A stretch of 64,000 nucleotides of DNA from Embleya hyalina (GTDB lineage: Bacteria; Actinomycetota; Actinomycetes; Streptomycetales; Streptomycetaceae): positions 124,001 to 188,000 of the forward strand of contig NZ_BIFH01000023.1 of the NCBI RefSeq assembly GCF_003967355.1, given 5' to 3'. Position numbers and translations under genes: made by a program. Positions within the stretch are counted from its first letter, which is position 1, and every line of letters begins with the position of its first letter. The notes under the pieces are model-generated. The model was not told where the DNA came from, did not search any database, and saw only the letters and a list, made by a program, of their open reading frames with translations. Shown here in pieces: positions 1 to 8,502 of the stretch.

Positions 1-65
1 CTCGCGGCCTCGGTGTACCGGGTCCCGTTCGTGCGTCGGCGTGCGTCGGATGGTAGGCAGTACGG

Positions 66-1700
66 GTGAAACGAATACCCCGAGTGGGGCTCCTCGGCCG
101 TGCGATCCCGGTCGTGCTCGCCGTCGCGACCGTCGCGAGTTGTTCCGTCGCGTCCGACCTCGGCGACGCCGCGGGCGGTGGTCGCACCAGTACGTCGAGC
201 CCCGCGTCGGGCGCCGCCAAGGCGCCGGCCACGCCCGGTGACCCCAACCCGGAGCTGGCCCGCTTCTACACCCAGCGGCCCACCTGGAAGTCCTGCGAGA
301 GCGAGGACGACGACGAGCGCGCCCAGGCCAAGGCGTTCCGCTGCGCGACCTTCACCGTGCCGCTGGACTACAGCCGACCGACCGGGCGGACGATCGACAT
401 CGCGGTCACCCGCAAGAGCGCGGCCAAGCCCGGGCAGCGGCTCGGCTCGCTGCTGATCAACCCGGGCGGCCCGGGCGGCTCCGGGGTGACGGCGGCGTGG
501 TGGATGTCCGAGAGCACCATCGGCAAGCCGGTCCAGGACGTCTACGACCTGATCGGCTTCGACCCGCGCGGGGTCGACCGCAGCGCACCGGTGAAGTGCA
601 TGACCGACGCCGAGCGCGACGCGTACGTGGCCGAGGACCTGCCGGAGGACCCGGTCCGGGCCGAGGCCCGGGCCAAGGAGCGGGAACGGGCCTACGCGGC
701 CGAGTGCCAGAGCCGATCCGGCGAACTGCTGCCCTTCGTGGGCACCGACAACGCGGCCCGCGACATGGACGTCCTGCGCGCGGCGCTGGGCGACGAGAAG
801 CTCAACTACATCGGCTTCTCCTACGGCACCTACCTCGGCGCCACCTACGCCGAACGTTTCCCCACCCGCACCGGCCGGCTGGTCCTGGACGGCGCGGTCG
901 ACCCGGCCGCGGACAACCTGAACCAGGCGATCGACCAGCAGGTCGGCTTCGATCGGTCGCTGCGCCGGTTCGCCGAGGACTGCGCGGGGCGCACGGGCTG
1001 CGCGCTCGGCACCGACCCGAAGACCGCGCCGCGCAAGGCCGCCGACTTCCTGGACGGCCTCCAGGAGCACCCGCTGGTCGCCGGCCGGGGCGGCCGGACG
1101 CTGACCTCCAGCCTGGGGTGGACCGGCGTGATCAGCCTGCTGTACGGCGACAAGGACACCGAGTGGAAGTACCTGCGCGACGCGCTCGCCGACGCGATCG
1201 TGCGCAGGTCGCCGGACGCCCTGCTGTTCTACGCCGACAACTACAACGGGCGGGACGAGCAGGGGCACTACGACAACAGCGCCGACGCGTTCGTCGCGAT
1301 CGGCTGCGCGGACGGCGCGGGGGAGGCGCCGACGCCGGCGCAGGTGCAGGCGGCGCTGGCCCGGCTCAAGGCCGAGGCACCGCTGCTGTCGCGCGATGTG
1401 ACGGCGGAGGATCTGACCGGGGAGAACTGCGAGAGCTGGCCGTTCAGGTCGCCGGCCAAGCCGCACGCCATCCGGGCGCAGGGGAGCGCGCCGATCCTGG
1501 TGGTGGGCACGACGGGCGACCCGGCGACGCCGTACGCCTCGGCCGAGAAGCTGGCGGGGCAGTTGGCGGACGCGACGCTGTTGACCTTCGAGGGTGAGGG
1601 GCACACGGCGTATGGGGGCAACAGCCCGTGCGTGGACGGGGCGGTCGAGGGGTTCCTGTTGCGCGGGACCATGCCGCCGAAGGGGAAGCGGTGTAGCTGA
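66..1700 (+). CDS. Secreted alpha/beta-hydrolase lipoprotein (tripeptidyl aminopeptidase type)
   Basis: 544-aa exported hydrolase predicted to remove short peptides from the N-termini of extracellular proteins. The GTG start gives a signal peptide ending in a lipobox (VASC, Cys26), so it is probably a lipid-anchored surface protein. The oxyanion-type NPGGPGGSG stretch lies near residue 137 and the nucleophile elbow GFSYG has Ser252. The C-terminal TAP-like region carries TTGDPATPY (acid region) and GHTAYG (His). This architecture matches the streptomycete Tap/SlpD/SlpE family. A close paralogue follows on the same strand after 178 bp. An overlapping frame starting at 41 lacks these motifs. 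The fold is secure; the peptide substrate is inferred from the family. Confidence 0.9.
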   Translation: MKRIPRVGLLGRAIPVVLAVATVASCSVASDLGDAAGGGRTSTSSPASGAAKAPATPGDPNPELARFYTQRPTWKSCESEDDDERAQAKAFRCATFTVPLDYSRPTGRTIDIAVTRKSAAKPGQRLGSLLINPGGPGGSGVTAAWWMSESTIGKPVQDVYDLIGFDPRGVDRSAPVKCMTDAERDAYVAEDLPEDPVRAEARAKERERAYAAECQSRSGELLPFVGTDNAARDMDVLRAALGDEKLNYIGFSYGTYLGATYAERFPTRTGRLVLDGAVDPAADNLNQAIDQQVGFDRSLRRFAEDCAGRTGCALGTDPKTAPRKAADFLDGLQEHPLVAGRGGRTLTSSLGWTGVISLLYGDKDTEWKYLRDALADAIVRRSPDALLFYADNYNGRDEQGHYDNSADAFVAIGCADGAGEAPTPAQVQAALARLKAEAPLLSRDVTAEDLTGENCESWPFRSPAKPHAIRAQGSAPILVVGTTGDPATPYASAEKLAGQLADATLLTFEGEGHTAYGGNSPCVDGAVEGFLLRGTMPPKGKRCS

Positions 1701-1878
1701 GGGTGTGCGGCGCGGGCCGCTCGGCGGTGTCTTCGGGGCGCCGGCGGTCGGGAGGCCAGCGGGTGGGTCGTCGGCGCCGGGTCGTCGGGTCGTCGGGTCG
1801 TTGGGGAGTATCGCCGGCCCGCGTGGTTACCCTCCCCAGAGGTGCACGGTGGGTCTGGGCTAGTGGAGGAGCGGTCGC
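1701..1878. other. Intergenic spacer with short GGGTCGTC repeats
   Basis: Spacer between the two paralogous peptidase genes. It holds a short run of reiterated GGGTCGTC-type units around 1767-1805. No terminator hairpin with a T-tract and no obvious promoter were recognised, so read-through between the two genes is possible. Confidence 0.4.
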
Positions 1879-3429
1879 ATGATGCGGGGTTCGTGCGCGA
1901 GGGTCGCCGCCGCGGCGGTCGGTCTGCTCCTGGTGGCGGGGTGCTCGACGGGTTCGTCGTCGAGGTCGCCGGACCGGGTCGCGGACACCGCCACGGCGCC
2001 GGCGAACGGTGACTCGGGCGGCGGGGGTACGGAGTCGGCGCCGCCGACCGCGGCGGTGGAACCGATCGGCTGGACCCCGTGTACCGGCGGCTTCCAGTGC
2101 GGCACGCTCCAGGTGCCGCTGGATCACGCCAAGCCGGACGGGCCGAAGATCCGGATCGCGGTGATGCGCAAGCCGGCGACCGGGGCGAACCGCATCGGCT
2201 CGCTGGTGCTCAACCCGGGTGGTCCGGGCGGCTCCGGGCTGGACTTCGCGCAGTACGCGGCCACCCGGTACCCGGCCGAGCTGCGCAAACGATTCGACAT
2301 CGTCGGCTTCGACCCGCGCGGCGTCGGCCGCAGCACCGCGATCGGCTGCCTGGCCGACAACGCGATGGACGCCTTCACCCAGCTCGACGCGACGCCGGAC
2401 ACCCCCGCGGAGGAGCAGGCCTGGGTCGAGGGGGAGAAGGCGTACGGGCGGGCCTGTGCGGACCGCTCGGGGGACCTGCTCGGCCATGTGAGCACGGTCG
2501 ACGCGGCCCGTGACATGGACCTGCTGCGGGCCGCGCTCGGCGACCCCAAGCTGTACTACCTGGGCGCGTCCTACGGGACCTTCCTCGGCGCGACCTACGC
2601 CGAGCTGTACCCCAAGCGGGTCGGCCGTCTCGTGCTGGACGGCGCGATGGACCCGAGCCAGTCGGCGATGGCCGCCAACAAGGTGCAGGGCGGCGGCTTC
2701 GAGACCGCGCTGGCGGCGTTCCTGGACGACTGCGTCGGCGGCGGCTCGTGCTCCCTCGGCGCGACGCGGGAGGCCGGGCTGGCCAAGATCCGCGGCCTGC
2801 TGCAACAGCTCGACGCGCGCCCCCTCCCGGGCGACGCGACCCGACGGGTCACCGAGTCGATCGCGACCACCGGCATCCTGTCGCCGCTCTACTCCAAGGA
2901 CCAGTGGCCGGTCCTGCGCCGCGCGCTCGACGCGGCGCTGCGCGGCGACGGACAGCGGCTGCTCGACCTCAACGACCAGTACTACGAGCGGGGCGCGGAC
3001 GGCCGGTACAGCAACCTGATGTCCGCCAACGCGGCGGTGAACTGCCTGGACTCCCCGCCGGCGGCGACGACCCGCGAGGACGTCGAGCGGAGCCTGCCCG
3101 AGTACGTGGCGGCGTCGCCGACCTTCGGCCGCAACCTCGCCTGGGCCGGCCTGTCCTGCGCGTCCTGGCCGGTCCCGCCGAGCGGCCGACCGCACCCGAT
3201 CCGCGCCGAGGGCGCCGCCCCGATCCTGGTCGTCGGCACCACCCGCGACCCGGCCACGCCGTACTCCTGGGCCCAGTCCCTGGCCGGCCAACTGGCCTCC
3301 GGCAACCTCCTGACCTACGACGGCGACGGCCACACCGCCTTCGGCCGAGGCAGCGACTGCGTCGACCGCACGGTCGTCGACTACCTCACCCAGTCCACCG
3401 TCCCGCCCAAGGGCAAGACCTGCCGCTGA
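1879..3429 (+). CDS. Secreted alpha/beta-hydrolase lipoprotein, paralogue of the preceding gene
   Basis: 516-aa protein of the same exported tripeptidyl-aminopeptidase-like family as the upstream gene. The ATG at 1879 is preceded by GTGGAGGA, 8 nt away; a second ATG follows at once at 1882. The signal peptide ends in lipobox VAGC, followed by a Ser-rich linker. It shows NPGGPGGSG, the nucleophile elbow GASYG (Ser231), FDPRGVGRS, TTRDPATPY and a C-terminal GHTAFG catalytic His region. The two proteins align over their whole length apart from the linker, so they look like a tandem duplication that has since diverged. Substrate is not deducible. Confidence 0.9.
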   Translation: MMRGSCARVAAAAVGLLLVAGCSTGSSSRSPDRVADTATAPANGDSGGGGTESAPPTAAVEPIGWTPCTGGFQCGTLQVPLDHAKPDGPKIRIAVMRKPATGANRIGSLVLNPGGPGGSGLDFAQYAATRYPAELRKRFDIVGFDPRGVGRSTAIGCLADNAMDAFTQLDATPDTPAEEQAWVEGEKAYGRACADRSGDLLGHVSTVDAARDMDLLRAALGDPKLYYLGASYGTFLGATYAELYPKRVGRLVLDGAMDPSQSAMAANKVQGGGFETALAAFLDDCVGGGSCSLGATREAGLAKIRGLLQQLDARPLPGDATRRVTESIATTGILSPLYSKDQWPVLRRALDAALRGDGQRLLDLNDQYYERGADGRYSNLMSANAAVNCLDSPPAATTREDVERSLPEYVAASPTFGRNLAWAGLSCASWPVPPSGRPHPIRAEGAAPILVVGTTRDPATPYSWAQSLAGQLASGNLLTYDGDGHTAFGRGSDCVDRTVVDYLTQSTVPPKGKTCR

Positions 3430-3446
3430 CCCCCACCAAACGCGCG

Positions 3447-3475
3447 TGTCGACCACCCCGACGGGTGTGTACACT
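3447..3475 (+). promoter_or_regulatory. Candidate tRNA-Thr promoter
   Basis: A TACACT hexamer (3470-3475) fits a -10 box. TGTCGA lies 17 bp upstream (3447-3452) as a weak -35 box. It sits 35 bp before the mature tRNA 5' end, a typical distance for a short processed leader. Confidence 0.45.
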
Positions 3476-3509
3476 CATTCCCTGTCGCCACCGCGAGGTG
3501 GAAGGACAA

Positions 3510-3583
3510 GCCGCCTTAGCTCAGTCGGCTAGAGCGACGCACTCGTAATGCGTAGGTCAAGGGTTCGACTCCCTTAGGCGGCT
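3510..3583 (+). tRNA. tRNA-Thr (anticodon CGT)
   Basis: A 74-nt cloverleaf without encoded CCA. The acceptor stem GCCGCCT (3510-3516) pairs with AGGCGGC (3576-3582), with discriminator T at 3583. The D arm has GCTC/GAGC. The anticodon stem ACGCA/TGCGT encloses loop CTCGTAA with anticodon CGT at 3544-3546, reading the Thr codon ACG, frequent in this GC-rich DNA. The T arm contains GGTTCGACTCC. A strong terminator follows 6 nt later, so it is a single-tRNA transcript. Confidence 0.97.
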
Positions 3584-3589
3584 CAACAT

Positions 3590-3640
3590 ATGGACGGGTA
3601 AGACCTCATCGACCTGGGGTTTTACCTGTCCATTGCTTTT
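3590..3640 (+). terminator. Rho-independent terminator after the tRNA
   Basis: A 16-bp stem (3590-3605 with 3618-3633) has two G-T wobbles and no mismatch, encloses a 12-nt loop and is followed by TGCTTTTG. It is unusually AT-rich for this window. It ends the tRNA transcript and insulates the next gene. Confidence 0.85.
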
Positions 3641-4005
3641 GTCGCATAGGTAGGACCGCGTGATGTCGGCGATGTTCGCGGATGGGTCGCCGTGTGGGGA
3701 CGCCGCGGGGCGCAACGAGACCTCCTGGATCCGGACTTCATGGCTTTCGGTGTGAAGGTCCGCGTGCCGGTGTCGGCGGGAGGCGTGTCCGGGGCCGGGT
3801 GTCGAGTCCCTCGTTCGTGCGACGGGCTTTCAGGCCAAGCCTTCCGGGGTGCCTGCGCGTGTCGGGTCGTTTACCTGGAGTGATCGGGTGGTGGCGGTCG
3901 GACCGCGGGGGATCGTTCCGGCCATTCGAGGAGCGGACCGTTTGCCGGGGGTGTGCGCTCCGTAGGTATCCGGTGCGACGTCCGGCATCAAGGGGAGGAT
4001 TCGGC
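3641..4005. other. Non-coding leader before the tectonin gene
   Basis: About 365 bp without a supportable gene. The propeller frame stays open upstream to 3682, but that extension has no repeat homology and an ordinary low-complexity composition, and AGGGGAGGA lies just before the ATG at 4006. No clear promoter or duplicated tRNA end (att site) was found. Confidence 0.5.
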
Positions 4006-4713
4006 ATGGCCGATTGGAAGACGATCACCGGCAGTCTCACGGCGATCTCGGTGGGGTCCAGAACGATCGTGTGGGGCCTGGACTCCGCCGGCAGCGTCTA
4101 TCGGTTCACCAACGACGACAACAATCCCTGGGTGAAGATCCCGGGCGTCCTCAGCGACATCGGCGCCGCCGCCGACGGCACGGTGTGGGGAGTCAACGCC
4201 GGGAACGAGATCTTCCGCTACATCGGCGACCGGGACTCGGCGAACCACTGGGTCAAGATCCCCGGCAGCCTGGTGCGGATCTCCGCGGGGTCGCGGACCA
4301 TCGTGTGGGGCCTGGACTCCGCCGGCGGCATCTACCGCTACACCAACGACGACAAGAACCCCTGGGTGAAGATCCCCGGGGTCCTCAGCGACATCGGCGT
4401 CGCCGCCGACGGCACCGTGTGGGGGGTCAACAAGGGCAACGAGATCTTCCGCTACATCGGCGACCAGGACGCCTCGGCGAACCACTGGGTCAAGATCACC
4501 GGAAGCCTGGTGCGGATCTCCGCCGGATCCCGCAGCAACGTGTGGGGCCTGGACTCCGCCGGCAGCGTCTATCGGTTCACCAACCACGACGCCAATCCCT
4601 GGGTGAAGATCCCCGGCGTGCTGAGCGACATCGGCGCCGGCATCGACGGCAACGTGTGGGGCGTCAACTCCGGCAACGTGATCTACCGCTACACCGGAGA
4701 CCAACTCGGTTAG
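4006..4713 (+). CDS. Six-blade tectonin-type beta-propeller protein (lectin-like)
   Basis: 235-aa protein made only of tectonin/TECPR-like blades. The ATG at 4006 follows AGGGGAGGA at 3991-3999. Six repeats alternate between two types: GSLxxISxGS-xVWGLDSAGxxYR and GVLSDIGxxxDGxVWGVNxGNxIFRY, each closing with a conserved WVKI. The pair recurs at DNA level every 234-237 bp (units beginning near 4030, 4264 and 4501). Tectonin propellers such as tachylectin-1, fish-egg lectin and fungal tectonins bind glycans or bacterial surface sugars; a six-blade ring would be complete. There is no signal peptide or membrane segment, so it is cytoplasmic or released by a route not visible here. It stands alone between a tRNA terminator and a bidirectional hairpin. 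The fold is likely; ligand and role are unknown. Confidence 0.85.
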   Translation: MADWKTITGSLTAISVGSRTIVWGLDSAGSVYRFTNDDNNPWVKIPGVLSDIGAAADGTVWGVNAGNEIFRYIGDRDSANHWVKIPGSLVRISAGSRTIVWGLDSAGGIYRYTNDDKNPWVKIPGVLSDIGVAADGTVWGVNKGNEIFRYIGDQDASANHWVKITGSLVRISAGSRSNVWGLDSAGSVYRFTNHDANPWVKIPGVLSDIGAGIDGNVWGVNSGNVIYRYTGDQLG

Positions 4714-5059
4714 ACGAGGCCACGCCCGGCACGCGAGGCACGGACCCGACCGGATCGAGCGCGCCGGCCTCGTCGCCGGCCCGACCTCCCTCGCCTTCGG
4801 ATCCTCGGCCGGGCTCGCCCGGTCGATGCCGACGCCGACCCTGCGATGGCGCAGCGCGTAGTCGTGCGCAAGCCGGCGATCTCTCGACACGCAACGAGCC
4901 GCCGTGTCCCGTGCGTTGCGGGCCACTCGGACCCGTTTCTCCGCAAGAGCCCAGGTCACATGCCCCGTGGCCTGGGCTTTTGTCATTCCGCCGAGCTTCG
5001 GTGGTGCTCGGCCGGGAGTAAGCGGGCAAGGGAGGTCGGGACTTTTTGAGTGCCTTCGG
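4714..5059. other. Intergenic region between convergent genes
   Basis: About 346 bp between the tectonin gene and the converging peroxidase gene. Open frames here have no ribosome-binding site or recognisable motif. The only clear structure is the hairpin at 4948-4978. Confidence 0.5.
4948..4981. terminator. Bidirectional terminator hairpin
   Basis: AGCCCAGG (4948-4955) pairs with CCTGGGCT (4971-4978). Four inner pairs (one wobble) close a 7-nt loop, giving a 12-bp stem. It is flanked by CAAG on the left and TTTTGTC on the right, so it can act on both strands between the two converging genes. Confidence 0.75.
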
Positions 5060-6295
5060 TCATGCCCATAGGGCGTTGCCCAGGGGTGTGCCCTGGAGGG
5101 CGCCCGGGAGGATGTAGGCGACTGCTGAGGAGCGGTGTTCGAGGAAGGGGTTCAATGCGTCTCGGGCTGCCAGGCGGGTTTGGACTCGGGTGAATAGGGA
5201 CTGGTCGCGCATGTAGGCGCAGAACAGGAGGCCCCTGTCGGTGGGGCCGTCGTCGTAGTTGTAGCTGCGGCGGAGCATGCGGGCGCCGGCGTCGAGGCGG
5301 GGGCTGGTGAGGCGGACGTGGGCCGTGACCGGGATGACGTAGGAGCCGTCCGGGTGCTTGGCGTAGATGTCCGGGTCGTCGTGTTCGGCGGTGCCGGTCA
5401 AGGGGACGCCGTCGGTGGCTCGGCGGCCGATCATCCTGCCCTGGTGGTCCTGCGGGACGGCCGCGAAGCCGGCTACGTCCATGTGGATCCTGCGGAACAC
5501 CAGGGTGGTGCCGTGTTCGTGGGCTCCGGGTGGGCCCCAGACCCAGCGCCCGGCGGTGGCGTCGTCGGGGTTGGCGGTGCCGTCCTTGAGGCCGAAGAGG
5601 TTGCGCGGGGTGATGCCCGGTGGGGTGTGGGGCAGGAAGCCGGACTGGGTCCAGCGGGGGACGGCGCCGGCGGACCGCGCGGCGGCGGTGGCCAGTTCGG
5701 CGACGATGGTGAGTGTCCAGCGGTCGGCGGCGCATAGCTGGAGCAGGACGTCGCCGTTGCTGCGGGCCGGGTCCAGGCGGTCGCCGGGGAACGCCGGCAG
5801 GTCGGCCAGTTCGGCGGGCACGTTCAGGGCGAGGCGGGCCGCGAGGGCGGGGCCGACGCCGACGACGCAGGCGAGGCGGGTCGGCTCTCCGGTGTGCAGG
5901 CGCGGGTCGGGCAGTGTGCCGGCGGCCGCGGTGGACAGGGTGTGGGTCAGCGCGGTGAGGATGTCGCGCAGCGTCTCGCGGTCCGCGCCGGCGGTCGTCG
6001 GCGGGACGTCGAAGGACAGTATGTGGGTGGCGGGTAACTGGGGCCCCGTCAGACCGGCTTGGCGCGGGCCGTGGAAGGGGATCGCGGCCGCCGGCGGGGC
6101 GCCGGACGCGGGGTCGCGGCGTTGTGGTCGGCTCGCCTTCGGTTCCGCCGCCGCGCCGACCGCCGCGGCCAGTGCAGCTCCGGTCGCGAGCAGGGCTCTG
6201 CGTCCCAAACCGGATGTGGCAGGGCGTGCCTGAGCCTGTCGATTTTCCGGGTCGGTATGCATGGGCGACATTGCAGACGATAGAACACCTGTCAT
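5060..6295 (-). CDS. Tat-exported DyP-type haem peroxidase (EfeB/DyP family)
   Basis: 411 aa from an ATG at 6295 that has a GGAG 4 nt upstream; other ATGs at 6271 and 6262 have no visible ribosome-binding site. The N-terminus carries GLGRRALLATG followed by an Ala-rich hydrophobic stretch, a Tat signal. The DyP signature GLKDGTANP places the distal catalytic Asp near residue 238. TAHVRLTSP supplies the proximal haem His, and LRRSYNYDDG is also typical of the family. Such enzymes use hydrogen peroxide to oxidise dyes, phenolics or porphyrins. No efeU or efeO iron-uptake partner is adjacent, so an iron-transport role is not supported. The start codon overlaps the divergent neighbour's start. 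Confidence 0.9.
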   Translation of the reverse strand: MTGVLSSAMSPMHTDPENRQAQARPATSGLGRRALLATGAALAAAVGAAAEPKASRPQRRDPASGAPPAAAIPFHGPRQAGLTGPQLPATHILSFDVPPTTAGADRETLRDILTALTHTLSTAAAGTLPDPRLHTGEPTRLACVVGVGPALAARLALNVPAELADLPAFPGDRLDPARSNGDVLLQLCAADRWTLTIVAELATAAARSAGAVPRWTQSGFLPHTPPGITPRNLFGLKDGTANPDDATAGRWVWGPPGAHEHGTTLVFRRIHMDVAGFAAVPQDHQGRMIGRRATDGVPLTGTAEHDDPDIYAKHPDGSYVIPVTAHVRLTSPRLDAGARMLRRSYNYDDGPTDRGLLFCAYMRDQSLFTRVQTRLAARDALNPFLEHRSSAVAYILPGALQGTPLGNALWA

Positions 6296-7676
6296 GCAAC
6301 TCCAGTCTCCCGCACGTTCGTTACGCCCCGAGACGGCTCGCTCCGCGGTTCGGCGGTCGAGGACGACGGCGCTGCGCTGCCTGTCGGTGGCACTTGTGTG
6401 TGTCGCGCCGACGGTCGCGGCCTGCTCGTCGTCGACGGATGCCGAACCGTCCGCCGGGAAGCATCCCGCCGGGAACGTGCTGCGGGTGCCGCAGGACTTC
6501 CGCACGGTGCAGAAGGCGGTGGACGTCGCGCGTGCGGGCGACACGGTGCTGGTCGGCCCCGGCGTGTACCGGGAGAGTGTGCGGGTCGCCGTGCCGCGCC
6601 TGGTGCTGCGCGGTACGGATCGCAACGCCGTGGTCTTCGACGGCGGTGTGCGGCTCGCCAACGGCATCACCGTCACCGGCGCGGGCTCCGTGGTGGAGAA
6701 CCTCACCGTCCGCGGCTACCTCGCCAACGGCGTCCTGTTCACCGGCGTCACCGACGAGCGGCTGCAGGGGCGAGGCGCGGGCGGCTCGGCGTACAACCCG
6801 CTGGACACCGCCCGCTTCCCGATGGTGCAGGGGTTTCGGGCCACCAAGGTGACGGCGTACAACAACGGGCTCTACGGCATCTACGCCTTCGACGCGCGCG
6901 GTGGTGTCATCGAGGACTCCTACGCGTCCGGGCAGGCCGATTCCGGCATCTACGTCGGCCAGTGCAAGCCGTGCGACACGCTGGTGCGCGGCAACACGGT
7001 GGAGCGCAACGCGGTCGGCATCGAGATCACCAACGCCTCGGAGGGCCTGTCGGTGCTCGGCAATCGGGTCGTCGGCAACCGCGTCGGAGTCACGGTGAAC
7101 TCCAACGACCTGGAGGCGCTCGCGCCGCAACACGGCGCGGTGATCGCCGGCAACGTGATCACCGACAACAACGCGTCGGACACGCCCGAACAGGCCGACG
7201 GAGGCTTCGGGATCGGCATCGGGATCGGGGGCGGCCAGGAGAACCGCGTCGCCCGCAACCTCATCCGGGGCAACCGCTCGGCCGGCGTGCTCGTCACCGA
7301 CCCGGCGGGGCATCCGGCCGTCGGCAACCGCGTCGAGGGCAACCGCGTCACGGACAACGGCGCCGACCTGGTGACGGCCTCGGTCGACCCCGGCAACTGC
7401 TTCACCGGCAACTCGCCCGCGACCCAGAGCCCGAGCGGCCTGGAGGACCTCGCCGGGTGCGGTGTCACCCCGCGCCGGGCCGTCCCGGCGGGTCGGGTCG
7501 TCGCCGTGCAACCGCCGCCGGGCGTCGCGTTCCACGCCGTACCCGCCCCGCCCGCGCAGCCCTCGATGCCCGACCCGACGGTGCCCGGCTGGCCGGCGAC
7601 GGACCTGCCCGGGGTGGTCGATCCCGAGCGCTACGCCCTGCCGACCGACGCCGCCGCGATGCCGCAACCACGCTGA
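6294..7676 (+). CDS. Right-handed beta-helix repeat lipoprotein (PbH1/NosD-like)
   Basis: 460 aa from the ATG at 6294. An in-frame ATG at 6261 would add 11 residues but lies inside the divergent gene. The signal peptide ends in a lipobox (VAAC). The body opens with a pectate-lyase-3/NosD-like stretch (DFRTVQKAVDVARAGDTV), then repeated NxVxxNxxG rungs such as RGNTVERNAVGIEIT and LGNRVVGNRVGVTV, typical of parallel beta-helices that bind or cleave polysaccharide. The C-terminal ~80 residues are Pro-rich. No catalytic triad of a named lyase family was recognised, so it may only bind. No ribosome-binding site was seen. Confidence 0.8.
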   Translation: MQLQSPARSLRPETARSAVRRSRTTALRCLSVALVCVAPTVAACSSSTDAEPSAGKHPAGNVLRVPQDFRTVQKAVDVARAGDTVLVGPGVYRESVRVAVPRLVLRGTDRNAVVFDGGVRLANGITVTGAGSVVENLTVRGYLANGVLFTGVTDERLQGRGAGGSAYNPLDTARFPMVQGFRATKVTAYNNGLYGIYAFDARGGVIEDSYASGQADSGIYVGQCKPCDTLVRGNTVERNAVGIEITNASEGLSVLGNRVVGNRVGVTVNSNDLEALAPQHGAVIAGNVITDNNASDTPEQADGGFGIGIGIGGGQENRVARNLIRGNRSAGVLVTDPAGHPAVGNRVEGNRVTDNGADLVTASVDPGNCFTGNSPATQSPSGLEDLAGCGVTPRRAVPAGRVVAVQPPPGVAFHAVPAPPAQPSMPDPTVPGWPATDLPGVVDPERYALPTDAAAMPQPR

Positions 7677-7679
7677 GCG

Positions 7680-7704
7680 CCCCGCCGCCGTCGACGCGGC
7701 GGGG
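7680..7704. terminator. Hairpin between convergent genes
   Basis: CCCCGCCGC (7680-7688) pairs perfectly with GCGGCGGGG (7696-7704) around a 7-nt loop. It fills the 28-bp gap between two converging stop codons. There is no T-tract, as is common in streptomycete terminators. Confidence 0.65.
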
Positions 7705-8502
7705 TCAGCCCGCGATCCACGGCGCCTCGGGCATGCGTACCTTGTCGTCGCGCCCGGTGACCTCGACGGTCGTCGGGGTGCCCAGGCCCGGCATGCGCAT
7801 CGTCGCCCGGCGCAGGCCGCCGTCACCGTCGACCCAGTAGGTCAGCGGCGACAACTCGCCGTCGCCCGCCCCGCGCGCGGCGTCCTGGGCGCGCGGACCG
7901 GAGAACCTGTCGTAGGTCCGGCCCTGGATGCGGTCGCGGCCCAGCCAGCGTGCCCCCGACTGGGCGAGCAGCATCGGGTTGTCGGGCCGGTCCGCGCCGA
8001 GTTGGATCAGCAACCGCAGCCCGGAGTCCAGGGGGTCCGCGGTGAAGGCGCGCGACGACCAGCCGGAACGGGGGATGTGCTCGGCCTGCTGCCACGGCGG
8101 GCCGTCGACGCCCGCCGGCACCGGCGCCAGTCCCAGCCCGGCGCCGTCCCACACGATCAGGCCGCGGTCGAGCGGGCCGGCGGCTCCGGTGACCTGATAG
8201 CCGCCCACGGCCCGGTGGTTGCGGTAGTCCACGACCCCCTCGACCCGGATCGTGACGCCACCCCCTTCGGCGGCGGTGAGCGTCACCGCGACCGGACTGG
8301 CCTGGTACAACGTCAGCCGCGACAGCGCCAGGCGGCCCGCCTCGTCGATGGTCACCGCCCGGTTCGGGTCGCCGTCGTCGGAGAGCGCCCGGTGGACGGC
8401 CAGCCCGCCCGCCGTGCTCCCGCACAGCGCGACCGCCACCAGGGCCGTGATCCAGAGCCGCCGCCGACGCGGCGGCCGGTCGCCGGTCTTCTTCCGGGCC
8501 AT
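7705..8502 (-). CDS. Membrane-anchored extracytoplasmic protein of unknown function
   Basis: 265 aa from the ATG at 8502, preceded by GAGAAGG at 8-nt spacing; an upstream in-frame ATG at 8553 has no ribosome-binding site. The N-terminus is strongly basic (KKTGDRPPRRRRLW), followed by one hydrophobic segment at about residues 17-37, so most of the protein lies outside the membrane. The exported part has a mixed beta-type pattern ending in a repeated acidic/Gly pattern (YWVDGDGGLRRATMRM). This faintly recalls LolA/LppX-like lipid-binding beta sheets, but no diagnostic motif was found. It lies downstream of, and in the same direction as, the LAXTG surface protein, with a 193-bp gap. Confidence 0.65.
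   Translation of the reverse strand: MARKKTGDRPPRRRRLWITALVAVALCGSTAGGLAVHRALSDDGDPNRAVTIDEAGRLALSRLTLYQASPVAVTLTAAEGGGVTIRVEGVVDYRNHRAVGGYQVTGAAGPLDRGLIVWDGAGLGLAPVPAGVDGPPWQQAEHIPRSGWSSRAFTADPLDSGLRLLIQLGADRPDNPMLLAQSGARWLGRDRIQGRTYDRFSGPRAQDAARGAGDGELSPLTYWVDGDGGLRRATMRMPGLGTPTTVEVTGRDDKVRMPEAPWIAG

Noticed and set aside
1444-3474. 676-aa minus-strand open frame across the second peptidase
   Set aside because: Composition-driven antisense frame without ribosome-binding site or domain; the plus strand encodes a complete hydrolase.
3682-4005. N-terminal extension of the tectonin protein
   Set aside because: The extra ~108 residues lack repeat similarity, and AGGGGAGGA precedes the ATG at 4006.
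4846-5049. Small 67-aa open frame
   Set aside because: It runs through the bidirectional terminator hairpin and has no ribosome-binding site.
3510-5059. Integrated element at tRNA-Thr with flanking att sites
   Set aside because: No integrase and no duplicate of the tRNA 3' end were found; only the isolated tectonin gene is present.
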